A stretch of DNA of 64,000 bases from Streptomyces rhizosphaerihabitans (lineage in GTDB: Bacteria; Actinomycetota; Actinomycetes; Streptomycetales; Streptomycetaceae), in assembly GCF_025399795.1 (NCBI RefSeq), contig NZ_JAODTZ010000047.1:24465-88464 (forward strand). Direction: 5' to 3'. Position 1 is the stretch's first letter. The number at the start of each line of letters is the position of its first letter. The translations under genes and the position numbers were made by a program. The notes below the pieces were generated by a model. It saw nothing but the letters and a program-made list of their open reading frames with translations. It did no database searches and was not told where the DNA came from. Shown piece by piece: positions 8,310 through 16,069 of this stretch.

Positions 8310-8480
8310 GGTCCATAGGTTCCTGCGCTGTGTGCAACGAGCACCGCTCGGGTACGTCCGCCGGCCGATCCGCACCGGATCACAGCACGGCCGTCGGCGG
8401 ACGGGTCGGAGCGCGCCGGCCGCGTCCAATGCGCAGGCCGTCGCGTCCCGTCCTGGGGGACCCCGGGTGTTTCGAGAGGG
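8310..8480 (+). ncRNA. Candidate ydaO-type c-di-AMP riboswitch leader
   Basis: The roughly 170 nt directly before an rpf gene are strongly structured. GTCCGCCGGCCG (from 8356) pairs with CGTCGGCGGAC near 8392-8403, and a terminal GGGGGACCCCGGG segment (8455-8467) precedes a GAGAGGG element that doubles as the ribosome site. Streptomyces rpf and other cell-wall hydrolase genes are known to carry ydaO (c-di-AMP) riboswitches, and the position, length and GGGGACCC-like end fit. I could not fold it or score it against the family model. The more 5' part of the gap (7952-8300) shows no gene and presumably holds two divergent promoters. Confidence 0.5.
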
Positions 8481-8486
8481 AAATAC

Positions 8487-9179
8487 ATGTCCGCATGTGC
8501 CGACAGCACTCACGAGAACAGTCACAAGGCTCGTACGGCGAACAGGACACGTACGACGGCGGTCCTCGCCGGGGCGGCACTGCTCGCCCCGCTCGGACTG
8601 CTCGCCGCGACCGGCGACGCCGCCGCGGCCGACAGTGGAGTGTGGGACCGCATCGCCCAGTGCGAGAGCGGCGGCAACTGGCACATCAACACCGGCAACG
8701 GCTACTACGGGGGGCTCCAGTTCTCCGCCGGCACCTGGCGCGCCTACGGCGGCACGGCGTACGCGCCGACCGCCGACCAGGCCTCCAGGAGCGCGCAGAT
8801 AGCCGTCGCGAGCAAGGTCCAGAGCGCACAGGGGTGGGGTGCCTGGCCCACCTGCTCCGCCCGCGCCGGGGCCTACGGCAACGCGCCCGCCTCTTCGGGC
8901 GCCGGATCGGCCGCAGGGACGGCGACCACCAAGTCGGCGCCCCGGTCCGCCCCGGCGAAGCGGGAACCGGCGAAGGAGCCGGCGAAGGCGCCGGCCCGTC
9001 CGTCGGGCCACGTCAACCGCGGCTCGTCCCGCGGCGACTACACAGTCCGCGAAGGCGACACCCTGAGTGCCATCGCCGCGCGGCACGGGACCACCTGGCG
9101 GAAGATCTACGCCGACAACAAGACCGTCATCGGCGGTGATCCCGATCTGATCGTGCCCGGGCAGCGGCTCGACATCTGA
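8487..9179 (+). CDS. rpf: Resuscitation-promoting factor with LysM domain
   Basis: A secreted muralytic enzyme that cleaves peptidoglycan and promotes spore germination or exit from dormancy. The 230-residue protein has a signal peptide (about residues 1-48, ending AAA) and an Rpf transglycosylase domain (about 50-125) with WDRIAQCESGGNW carrying the catalytic Glu60 and the family's GGLQF and WGAWPTCS motifs. A basic Ala/Pro/Lys linker follows, then a C-terminal LysM (about 180-230, DYTVREGDTLSAIA) for glycan binding. GAGAGGGA precedes the ATG. The structured leader suggests second-messenger control. A second Rpf gene follows in the same orientation after a terminator. Confidence 0.93.
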   Translation: MSACADSTHENSHKARTANRTRTTAVLAGAALLAPLGLLAATGDAAAADSGVWDRIAQCESGGNWHINTGNGYYGGLQFSAGTWRAYGGTAYAPTADQASRSAQIAVASKVQSAQGWGAWPTCSARAGAYGNAPASSGAGSAAGTATTKSAPRSAPAKREPAKEPAKAPARPSGHVNRGSSRGDYTVREGDTLSAIAARHGTTWRKIYADNKTVIGGDPDLIVPGQRLDI

Positions 9180-9205
9180 GCCCCGCTCCCCCTCGTCCCG
9201 GGCAC

Positions 9206-9241
9206 GGGGCCCCGCCCGGTCCTCCGACCGGGTGGGGCCCC
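9206..9241 (+). terminator. Terminator between the two rpf genes
   Basis: The sequence GGGGCCCCGCCCGGT and its complement form a 15-bp stem with a single mismatch and a CCTCCG loop, 27 nt after the first rpf stop. Confidence 0.75.
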
Positions 9242-9297
9242 GGGCGTGCCGGGCGCGGCTGGGCGGGCGAGCGGGTCGCGCTGCTTAGCGTGGCCCG

Positions 9298-10008
9298 ATG
9301 TCCTTCATGCCGATCAGGCGGACCCCGCCGACCACGTGGACCGCGTCCGGGCTGTCGAGCGGGCTGTCGAGCGGGCGTGTGCGGTACGTGGCCGTGGTCG
9401 CCGCCGTGCTGGCCGTTCTCGTTCCCCGGAACGCGGAAGCCGTGCCGCCGCCACCGCTCCCCGGTCCCGGACCGGCCCGTGGTACCTACGACTGCGCGAA
9501 CGACGAGTGGCCCTGGACCTGTCTCGCCGAGTGCGAGAGCAACGGGCACTGGCACGCGAACACCGGGAACGGCTTCTACGGGGGGCTCCAGTTCTTTCAG
9601 TCCACCTGGGTCGCGTTCGGGGGGCTCGACTACGCTCCCCGCGCCGATCTCGCCACGCGCGCCGAGCAGATCAAGGTCGCCAAGAAGGTACAGGCCGTCC
9701 AGGGATGGGGGGCCTGGCCCGACTGTTCCAAACTGTACGGACTACAGGGCCCCTTCCATGTGGTGAAGACCGGCGAGACGCTCGCGTCGATCGCCCGCAA
9801 GTACCGGGTCGAAGGCGGCTGGCAGACGCTCTACAAGGTCAACAAGAAGAAGATCGGCAGCAGTCCGAACCGGTTGATCAAGGGCATCCAGCTCGTCATC
9901 CCGAAGGCGGCGGGCGCTGCCCGGACCGCGGACCCCGCCCTGTTCGGCCCGCCCCTGAACCCGGCGGCCCCCCGCTCCGTGCCGCCGTCTCGGCCGCCTC
10001 TCCGCTGA
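9298..10008 (+). CDS. Resuscitation-promoting factor with LysM domain (second copy)
   Basis: A 236-residue secreted protein paralogous to the gene just upstream. It has an N-terminal hydrophobic segment (about 29-46), a Pro-rich mature start, and an Rpf domain (about 65-150) with TCLAECESNGHW placing the catalytic Glu near residue 80, plus GGLQFF and WGAWPDCSK. A LysM-like domain (about 155-205, FHVVKTGETLASIA) follows. Unlike the first copy it has no long leader and starts 118 nt after the previous stop. Its last 113 bp overlap the convergent livF gene, so its Pro/Arg-rich tail (about 205-236) is coded antisense to another protein tail and may be a recent extension. Confidence 0.9.
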   Translation: MSFMPIRRTPPTTWTASGLSSGLSSGRVRYVAVVAAVLAVLVPRNAEAVPPPPLPGPGPARGTYDCANDEWPWTCLAECESNGHWHANTGNGFYGGLQFFQSTWVAFGGLDYAPRADLATRAEQIKVAKKVQAVQGWGAWPDCSKLYGLQGPFHVVKTGETLASIARKYRVEGGWQTLYKVNKKKIGSSPNRLIKGIQLVIPKAAGAARTADPALFGPPLNPAAPRSVPPSRPPLR

Positions 10009-10624
10009 ACACGACCGCGCCACGCCGCAGTTCATGGACGTACGTCGTCCGGCCCGGCCGCCCGCGCAGCCCCGGCGGCAGCCGCTGCTCGGCGACCACC
10101 ACACACGCGTCGAGAGCACCGAGCAACGCGTACGTCCGGGCCGCGACCGCCGGCGACATGCCCTGCGCGGGTTCGTCGACGAGCACCACGCGCACGCGCG
10201 CCGACAAGGCGCGGGAGAGGGCCAGCATGCGCTGCTCGCCGCCGGACAGGGTGCCGGCGCGGCGGGGGAGGAGCGGCGCCAGCTGCGGGTAGGCGTCCAG
10301 GGCGGCCGCGAGGTCGGCCGCCGCGAGCTCCAGGTTCTCGCGGACGGTCAGGGAACCGAACACGGCCCGGCGTTCCGGAACGAGGCACAGCCCGTGCCGG
10401 GCCCGCTCGAACGCGGGCAGGCGCGTCACGTCGACGCCGTCCCAGACGACGGCACCGGCGGACAGCGGCACGGTTCCGGCGAGGGCGCGCAGCGCGGTCG
10501 TACGGCCGGAGCCGTTGCGGCCCAGCAGGACGGTGAGGCCCGGGCCCGGGGCGACCAGGGTCACGCCGTGCAGGGCCTCCAGGGGGCCGTAGCGCACGCG
10601 CGCGTCGCGCAGGGCGATGCTCAT
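9896..10624 (-). CDS. livF: Branched-chain amino acid type ABC transporter ATP-binding protein (LivF class)
   Basis: The second ATPase of a HAAT-type importer, 242 residues, acting at the cytoplasmic membrane face with the fused LivHMG protein. Visible motifs are a Q-loop region, the signature LSGGEQRMLALSRAL and Walker B VVLVDEPAQGMSP. Walker A reads GRNGSGRT, with Arg41 where nearly all ABC ATPases have the catalytic lysine. The ATG overlaps the upstream livG stop in ATGA, so the genes are coupled. The C-terminal tail from about residue 205 is Gly/Arg/Pro-rich and lies antisense to the second rpf gene. The family call is firm; whether the site hydrolyses ATP is open. Confidence 0.9.
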   Translation of the reverse strand: MSIALRDARVRYGPLEALHGVTLVAPGPGLTVLLGRNGSGRTTALRALAGTVPLSAGAVVWDGVDVTRLPAFERARHGLCLVPERRAVFGSLTVRENLELAAADLAAALDAYPQLAPLLPRRAGTLSGGEQRMLALSRALSARVRVVLVDEPAQGMSPAVAARTYALLGALDACVVVAEQRLPPGLRGRPGRTTYVHELRRGAVVFSGEAAETAARSGGPPGSGAGRTGRGPRSGQRPPPSG

Positions 10625-13407
10625 CCGCCGGTCCTCGTGTCCAGGACGCGGTCGGCGGGCCCCGAGGTGACGATCCGTCCGGCCGCCATGACATGGACGG
10701 TGTGGGCCAGGTCGGCGACCAGATCGAGATCGTGCTCGACGACCAGGAGGGCCATGCCGTCCGCCGCCAGCGCCCGCAGCACGCGGGCCAGCGCGGTCAC
10801 CTCGCCGGTGTCGAGACCGGCCGCGGGTTCGTCGAGGAGCAGCACCTTGGGGCTCCCGGCGAGCGCCCTGGCCAGTTCGACGCGCCGGAGCGTCCCGGTC
10901 GGCAGCCCCGCCGCGGGCAGCGACCGCACCGGCCCGTCAAGACCGAGCAGCCGCAACGCCCGCTCCACCGCCCCCGGATCGGCGATCCGCCCCTGTTCGG
11001 CGCCGACCCGCACGTTCTCGGCCACGGTCAGCGAGGGGAAGACCGCCAGTTCCTGAAAGGTCCGCGCGATCCCCAGCCGCGTCCTCGCGTGCGCCGCCAG
11101 ACGGGTGATGTCCCGCCCTCCGAGCAGCACGTGTCCGTACGAGGGACGCAGGGTCCCCGCGAGGCAGTGGAAGAGGGTGCTCTTGCCGGCCCCGTTGGGC
11201 CCCACGACCGCGGTGACCCGAGCCGGCGGAATGTCGAGGAAGACCCCGTCGAGAGCGGTGAACCCGCCGTAGGCGACATGGAGCCCACGGGCCGTCAGCG
11301 GCCGCGGCGGCGTCCGGGCGGCGCGGCGGGCGGCCTCCGCGGCTGCTCCCGTCGCGCCGTACCGGCTCGGGGACCCGGCTGGTACGGGTGGACCGGGCCG
11401 GCCCGGAGACACGGCTGGTACGGGTGGACCGGAGCGGCGCGGGGGCTCGGCCGCCACGGGGTGCGCCGCCGGCATCTGCGGCCGGTCCACGGTGGCCGGG
11501 GCCACGGCCCCCGTGGGAGCCCGTGGTACGAACTCCCCGGGCCGCCCCGCGTCCGCCGGGCGCAGATGGCGGCGGACGCGCGCGCCCAGGGGTGTCAGGG
11601 TCGCCCGGCGGTGGAGCCGAAGCCGGGACATCGCCGTGCGCAGAGCCTCGTACGGGCCCTCCGGGAAGCGGCCGACGAGCACGGCGAGGAGACCGATCAG
11701 GGCGGCCGCCACCCCGCCGCGGGCCCCCGCGTCGAGCCCGACCAGCAGAGCCGCGGCGACGAGCGCACCGAGGACGCTGTCGGCGCCGAGCACCACGACC
11801 GCCGCGAACCAGAGCAGTCCGCGGACGGGGTCGTACGCGGTGGCGTCGAAGGCGCGCAGGCCCATGCCGAGCATGCCGCCGCCCAGCGCGGCCAGCGCGG
11901 CACCCGCGACGAACGCCGTCAGTTTCAGGGCCGGGACGCGGATGCCCGCCGCCGACGCGCCCGCCTCGTGGTCACGCATGGCGGCCAGGGCGCGGCCCGT
12001 GCGGCCCCGGCGCAAGGTGTGCGCGGCGAGCAGCGCGACGGCCAGCAGGACGAGTTCGAGGACGTAGTACGCGCGGTCGCCGCCGAACCCGGCCGGGCGG
12101 TCCAGGGACAGCCCGGCCACCGCGTACGGCTGGGCGAAGACGAACCGGCTGACGCCCACGCCCACCGCGAAGGTGGCCACCGCGAGCGCCAGGCCGTGCC
12201 GTTTGATGGCCGGCCACCCGGTCAGCAGGCCGAGCGGGGCCACCAGCAGCACGGCCACCGCCAGCGCGGCCAGCCCGGGCAGCCGTGGCAGACCCGGGAA
12301 GCGGCCCGCGGCCAGCAGCGCAGTGAAGAGGGCGCCCAGACCGGCGTACGCGGCCTGCCCCAGCGAGATCTGGCCGCCGCGGCCGGTGACGACGACCAGG
12401 GACAGCAGGACGACACCGAGCGCGGGTACCTGCACCGACGTGTGCAGGTCGGAGCCCGCGAAACCGAGGGGCAGCAGGAACAGGACGACGGCCACGGCCC
12501 ACGCCCCGGACGGTGCAGGCACGCGGGCCTTCGCCGTGCGCGGGAGCGCGTCGCGGGTGCCGATGCCGGGCAGCACGAGCGCGGCGACGAGCAGCGCGAC
12601 CACGAAGAGGTTGGCACCGACCGCCTGGAGCAGCGGCTCCGCCCAGCCCGAGGGGTGCAGCCGGGTCAGCTGGCTCTGGGCGACACCGATGCCGAGGGCG
12701 ACCACGACGGCGACCGGGAGGCTGCGCATCCGGGCCGCCACCGCGACCGCCATCACCTCCATGACGAGCAGCGGCAGGCCGTACGGGTCGAGCCGCACGT
12801 ACGGTGCGAGGAGCACGCCCGTCAGGCCCGCCGTGAACGAGCCGAAGGCCCAGCCCGCCGCGGCCACCCGGTCCGCGTCGATACCGCCGAGCACCGCGAG
12901 CGGGCGGTCGTCGACGACCGCCCGCAACTCCGTGCCGAAGCGGGTCCAGCGGGTCACCGCGCCGACGCCCGCGGCCAGCAGGGCGGCCACCGCCAGCTGC
13001 CCCCACGGATCCGCCGACACCAGCGTCGGCGCGTCCGCCCGCGCCCCGGTGCCCCACACCAGCGCCGCCCCGCCGACCAGCAGAACGAAGACCCCGATGG
13101 ACGCGACCAGGGTCTGCGCCGGGTCGCCGCCGAGGAGGGCCGACGGCCGGAAGACGAAGCGCTCCAGGGCCATGCCGATGGCCGGAGCGACCAGCAGCAG
13201 GGTCACCGAGGCGCCGAGCGCGAGCGGCCAGCCCCACTCGACCGTGAACTGACGCAGCAGATACGCGCACACCATCGCGATCGCACCGTGCGCGAAGTTG
13301 AGCACGCCGGTGGCGCGGTAGGTGACGATCAGCCCGATCCCGGTCAACGCGGCGGCACTGCCGACCGACAGACCGGCGAGGGTGAGGTCGTACGTCAGTG
13401 AGGACAT
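10621..13407 (-). CDS. livHMG: Fused LivH-LivM permease and LivG ATPase
   Basis: A 928-residue fusion of three normally separate importer subunits. Residues about 1-290 are a LivH-like permease (GVLNFAHGAIAMVCAYL, eight or so membrane segments). About 305-600 are a LivM-like permease (GQISLGQAAYAGLGA, the LivM loop GRALAAMRDHEAGASAAGI). About 605-690 are a Pro/Gly/Arg linker with short internal repeats. About 690-928 are a LivG ATPase with Walker A GPNGAGKST near 734 and Walker B VLLLDEPAAGLD. The signature region is LPTGTLRRVELARAL, missing the usual SGGQ core. The ATG overlaps the preceding stop by one base. One polypeptide therefore supplies both permeases and one nucleotide site. Confidence 0.9.
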   Translation of the reverse strand: MSSLTYDLTLAGLSVGSAAALTGIGLIVTYRATGVLNFAHGAIAMVCAYLLRQFTVEWGWPLALGASVTLLLVAPAIGMALERFVFRPSALLGGDPAQTLVASIGVFVLLVGGAALVWGTGARADAPTLVSADPWGQLAVAALLAAGVGAVTRWTRFGTELRAVVDDRPLAVLGGIDADRVAAAGWAFGSFTAGLTGVLLAPYVRLDPYGLPLLVMEVMAVAVAARMRSLPVAVVVALGIGVAQSQLTRLHPSGWAEPLLQAVGANLFVVALLVAALVLPGIGTRDALPRTAKARVPAPSGAWAVAVVLFLLPLGFAGSDLHTSVQVPALGVVLLSLVVVTGRGGQISLGQAAYAGLGALFTALLAAGRFPGLPRLPGLAALAVAVLLVAPLGLLTGWPAIKRHGLALAVATFAVGVGVSRFVFAQPYAVAGLSLDRPAGFGGDRAYYVLELVLLAVALLAAHTLRRGRTGRALAAMRDHEAGASAAGIRVPALKLTAFVAGAALAALGGGMLGMGLRAFDATAYDPVRGLLWFAAVVVLGADSVLGALVAAALLVGLDAGARGGVAAALIGLLAVLVGRFPEGPYEALRTAMSRLRLHRRATLTPLGARVRRHLRPADAGRPGEFVPRAPTGAVAPATVDRPQMPAAHPVAAEPPRRSGPPVPAVSPGRPGPPVPAGSPSRYGATGAAAEAARRAARTPPRPLTARGLHVAYGGFTALDGVFLDIPPARVTAVVGPNGAGKSTLFHCLAGTLRPSYGHVLLGGRDITRLAAHARTRLGIARTFQELAVFPSLTVAENVRVGAEQGRIADPGAVERALRLLGLDGPVRSLPAAGLPTGTLRRVELARALAGSPKVLLLDEPAAGLDTGEVTALARVLRALAADGMALLVVEHDLDLVADLAHTVHVMAAGRIVTSGPADRVLDTRTGG

Positions 13408-13997
13408 CAGCCGTCCGGACCGGCGGACGGACGTTCGGGAGCGGACGGGAGATCGAGCGTGGGCGGCCGTTCGGCGAGGGGCGGCCCGCCGGACGCGGGG
13501 GAGGGCAGCGCGCCGCCGGACGGGTCGTCGTCGGTGTCGGGTTCGCAGATCGGGCAGGGCCCCAGATCCCCGCTCGCCAGGACGCGGGAGTCGGCCGGTA
13601 CGGCCTCCGGCTTCCCGGCGACCAAGGGGCAGTCCGCGCGGTGGTACAGGGTGCCGCCGGGCACCATGAGGAGCTCGCCGCTGACGGCCACGGGTGCGAC
13701 CGCCGCCGGTCCGGCATCCTCGGCGTCGGCGGGCGCGGCGGCCACCAGCAGCCCGTACAGCTCCTCGACGCGAGCCGCCGCCAGCGCGTTCCTGCCGTGT
13801 GTGAGCAGCACCGCCCCGGCGATGATCAGTGCGGCACCGGGCACGGTGCAGGAGGCGAGGTAGGGCAGCTGGCGTTCCGCGTACCGCTCGCCGGAGATGC
13901 CGTACCAGCCGATGACGCACAGCACCGCGCCTGCGGCGAGGGCGGCCCAGCCGGCCCACAGGACGGGGTGCACGGTCCGCAGTCGAGCTGTCCGCAT
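13407..13997 (-). CDS. Two-TM membrane protein upstream of the liv operon
   Basis: A 196-residue protein with two hydrophobic segments (about 9-29 and 45-66) and a cytoplasmic or external C-terminal domain. That domain contains a GTLYHRADCPLVAGK motif and a CPIC pair, which together could form a metal or thiol site. A Pro-rich tail follows. Its TGA shares one base with the livHMG ATG, so it is translationally coupled to the transporter and is probably its first operon gene. The ATG at 13997 puts the first hydrophobic segment near the N-terminus; a longer in-frame start at 14087 is less likely. The YHRADCP-type motif is seen in other Streptomyces transporter-linked proteins, but I know no function. 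Confidence 0.75.
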   Translation of the reverse strand: MRTARLRTVHPVLWAGWAALAAGAVLCVIGWYGISGERYAERQLPYLASCTVPGAALIIAGAVLLTHGRNALAAARVEELYGLLVAAAPADAEDAGPAAVAPVAVSGELLMVPGGTLYHRADCPLVAGKPEAVPADSRVLASGDLGPCPICEPDTDDDPSGGALPSPASGGPPLAERPPTLDLPSAPERPSAGPDG

Positions 13998-14119
13998 CCG
14001 GACTCCCACACGTCGTGTATCTGTCCATGTCAGCCAATGGCTTGCACTATGCCTTCTGGAAGCTGACCCTGAAAGCACCGGGCGCACATGGCCCGGACCG
14101 ACACCCGGTGGTGAGCCAG

Positions 14120-14662
14120 ATGGTTCTCGGGAGCGACCTCAGGCGGGGGAACGTCCGGGGAGTGGCGGTGACGGCGGTCCTCGTCCTCGCCGCGGCCCTC
14201 ACGGCGTGCAGCGACGACAGCGGCGGCGCGAGTTCGGCTTCGCCCACATCCTCGGTGGAGCAGTCCACCAGCGCTCGGCCCAGCGCCACGGCTCCGGCCG
14301 ACCCGGCGGCGGCCCAGAAGGAGATCAAGCAGAACTGGGAGAAGTTCTTCGACCCGGCCGTCTCCACGAAGGAGAAGCAGGCCGTCCTGGAGAACGGCGA
14401 CCAGATGGCCCAGGTGCTGCAGGGCTTCAACGGTGACCAGCGCGGTCAGCAGGTGAAGGCGAAGGTCGAGAAGATCGAGTTCACCTCGCCGACCGAGGCC
14501 GACGTCACCTACACGCTGACCCTGAACGGCGCCACCGCCCTGCCGGGCGCCTCCGGTACGGCCGTCGAGCAGGGCGGCACCTGGAAGGTCTCCGTCAACA
14601 CGCTCTGCGCGCTGGTCCAGCTGAGCGGCGACGCGTCGTCGAGCGCTGCCCCGGGCTGCTGA
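14120..14662 (+). CDS. Small lipoprotein
   Basis: About 180 residues, secreted and lipid-anchored. A lipobox LTAC follows a hydrophobic stretch (VTAVLVLAAALTAC), then a Ser/Thr/Ala-rich spacer. A compact domain follows with KQNWEKFFDPAVSTKEKQAVLENGD and a beta-rich end (DVTYTLTLNGATAL, GGTWKVSVNTLC). The organisation matches the low-molecular-weight lipoproteins common in Streptomyces. The start is not certain: ATG 14120 is used, while GTG at 14111 and 14162 are also in frame. It is six bases upstream of the substrate-binding lipoprotein gene and divergent from the liv operon, so it may be an accessory component of the same importer. Confidence 0.8.
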   Translation: MVLGSDLRRGNVRGVAVTAVLVLAAALTACSDDSGGASSASPTSSVEQSTSARPSATAPADPAAAQKEIKQNWEKFFDPAVSTKEKQAVLENGDQMAQVLQGFNGDQRGQQVKAKVEKIEFTSPTEADVTYTLTLNGATALPGASGTAVEQGGTWKVSVNTLCALVQLSGDASSSAAPGC

Positions 14663-14668
14663 GCAGCG

Positions 14669-15949
14669 GTGCGGCGCACAGCGACGGGCGCCGCCGTCGC
14701 GGGCCTGCTGCTCCTGGCGGGCACGGCCTGCGGCAGTCGGCTCCCCGAGAGCGACTTCGGGAACCGCGCCACGCCCCCACCCCGGGAGGCCGCCGCGCCG
14801 ATCCGTGTCGGTGTCATCAGCAGCGCCACCAGCCCCGTCGGCGGCTTCGCGTTCACCGGACCGCGTGACGGAGCCAAGGCCTACTTCGACCGGCTCAACG
14901 CCCAGGGAGGCATCGGCGGGCGGCCGGTCGAGGTGCGGCTGTGCGACGACGGCGGCAGCGGCGTCGGCAACAACACGTGCGTGCACCGGCTGATCGACGA
15001 GGACAAGGTGGTGGCCATCGTCGCCACCACCGCCCTCGACTACGCGGGCGCCTCCCAGGTGTCCCACGCGCGCGTGCCCGACATCGGCGGCCAGCCCATC
15101 GGCCCCGCGTACGACACCTATCCGCACCTCTACGGCATCTACGGCAGCCTCGCGCCGCGCGACGGCACCCCCGGCTGGGACGGCGAGCTGTACGGCGGTA
15201 CCGAGGTCTACCGCTACTTCAAGCGCGTCCAGGGCGCCCGTACGGCCGCCGTCGTCTCCTACAACCAGTCCGCCTCCGCCGCCTACGCCCGGCTGGTCAC
15301 CCAGGGACTCAGGGCCGAGGGCTACCGGGTCGTCGGCGAGCAGGTCGACTTCGCGCTGCCCAACTTCCGCGCCGCCGCGGCCGACCTGAAGGACCAGGGC
15401 GCCGATCTCGTCTTCGACGCCATCGACACCCACGGCAACGCCCAGCTGTGCAAGGCCATGGACGACGTCGGCGCCCACGTCATCGCCAAGGTCACCAACG
15501 TCCAGAACTGGACGTCCACCGTGCCCGAGGACTACAAGGACGCGCCGCGCTGCCGCAACGCGCTGTGGGCCACCGGGTCGAGCCGCAACTACGAGGACGT
15601 CGGTGACACGGCCGTACGGGAGTTCCGCGACGCGACCCAGGGGCTGAAGACGCATTCCCAGTGGCAGCTGGAGGGGTGGGCGGCGGCGCGGTGGTTCACG
15701 GACGCGGCGAGGTCCTGCGCCCCGGCGGACGTCACTCGCGCGTGTGTCGACGCCTTCATGAACCGGGGGAAGCCCTACACCGCGGGCGGGCTGCTGATCC
15801 CCGTCACATACGAGCGGCTCGCAGAGCCGCCGAAGTCACGCAGGACCTGCCTCTCGGTGGCCCGCTGGCGCGACGGCTCTGGATGGGTCTCCCAGGGCGA
15901 CATGAACGCGACCTGCTTCGACGTACCGCAGATCGCCTACCGCCCGTGA
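14669..15949 (+). CDS. livK: Branched-chain amino acid type ABC transporter substrate-binding lipoprotein
   Basis: A 426-residue periplasmic-binding-protein type I lipoprotein. The GTG start gives a short signal (MRRTATGAAVAGLLLLAGTAC) with lipobox AGTAC. The mature domain opens with IRVGVISSATSPVGG, and the typical LivK region GAKAYFDRLNAQGGIGGRPVEV follows. It probably captures the ligand for the divergent liv transporter. The ligand is not predictable; HAAT systems also carry amides, urea and aromatic compounds. The gene follows the small lipoprotein by six bases, and no separate promoter is apparent. Confidence 0.85.
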   Translation: MRRTATGAAVAGLLLLAGTACGSRLPESDFGNRATPPPREAAAPIRVGVISSATSPVGGFAFTGPRDGAKAYFDRLNAQGGIGGRPVEVRLCDDGGSGVGNNTCVHRLIDEDKVVAIVATTALDYAGASQVSHARVPDIGGQPIGPAYDTYPHLYGIYGSLAPRDGTPGWDGELYGGTEVYRYFKRVQGARTAAVVSYNQSASAAYARLVTQGLRAEGYRVVGEQVDFALPNFRAAAADLKDQGADLVFDAIDTHGNAQLCKAMDDVGAHVIAKVTNVQNWTSTVPEDYKDAPRCRNALWATGSSRNYEDVGDTAVREFRDATQGLKTHSQWQLEGWAAARWFTDAARSCAPADVTRACVDAFMNRGKPYTAGGLLIPVTYERLAEPPKSRRTCLSVARWRDGSGWVSQGDMNATCFDVPQIAYRP

Positions 15950-16069
15950 GGACCGCCGTCGTCCCGAAGGCTCCGCCCCGGATCCCGCTCCTCGAACGCC
16001 GCAGGGGCTGAGATTCCCACGCTCCCTTGCGGACCGTGGCTGTCCGCAAGGGCTGGCAGACTCGGCGGC

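Noticed and set aside
10693..13401. About 900-codon open frame on the plus strand
   Set aside because: It lies antisense to the LivHMG fusion and encodes Arg/Gln/Gly-rich text with no motif.
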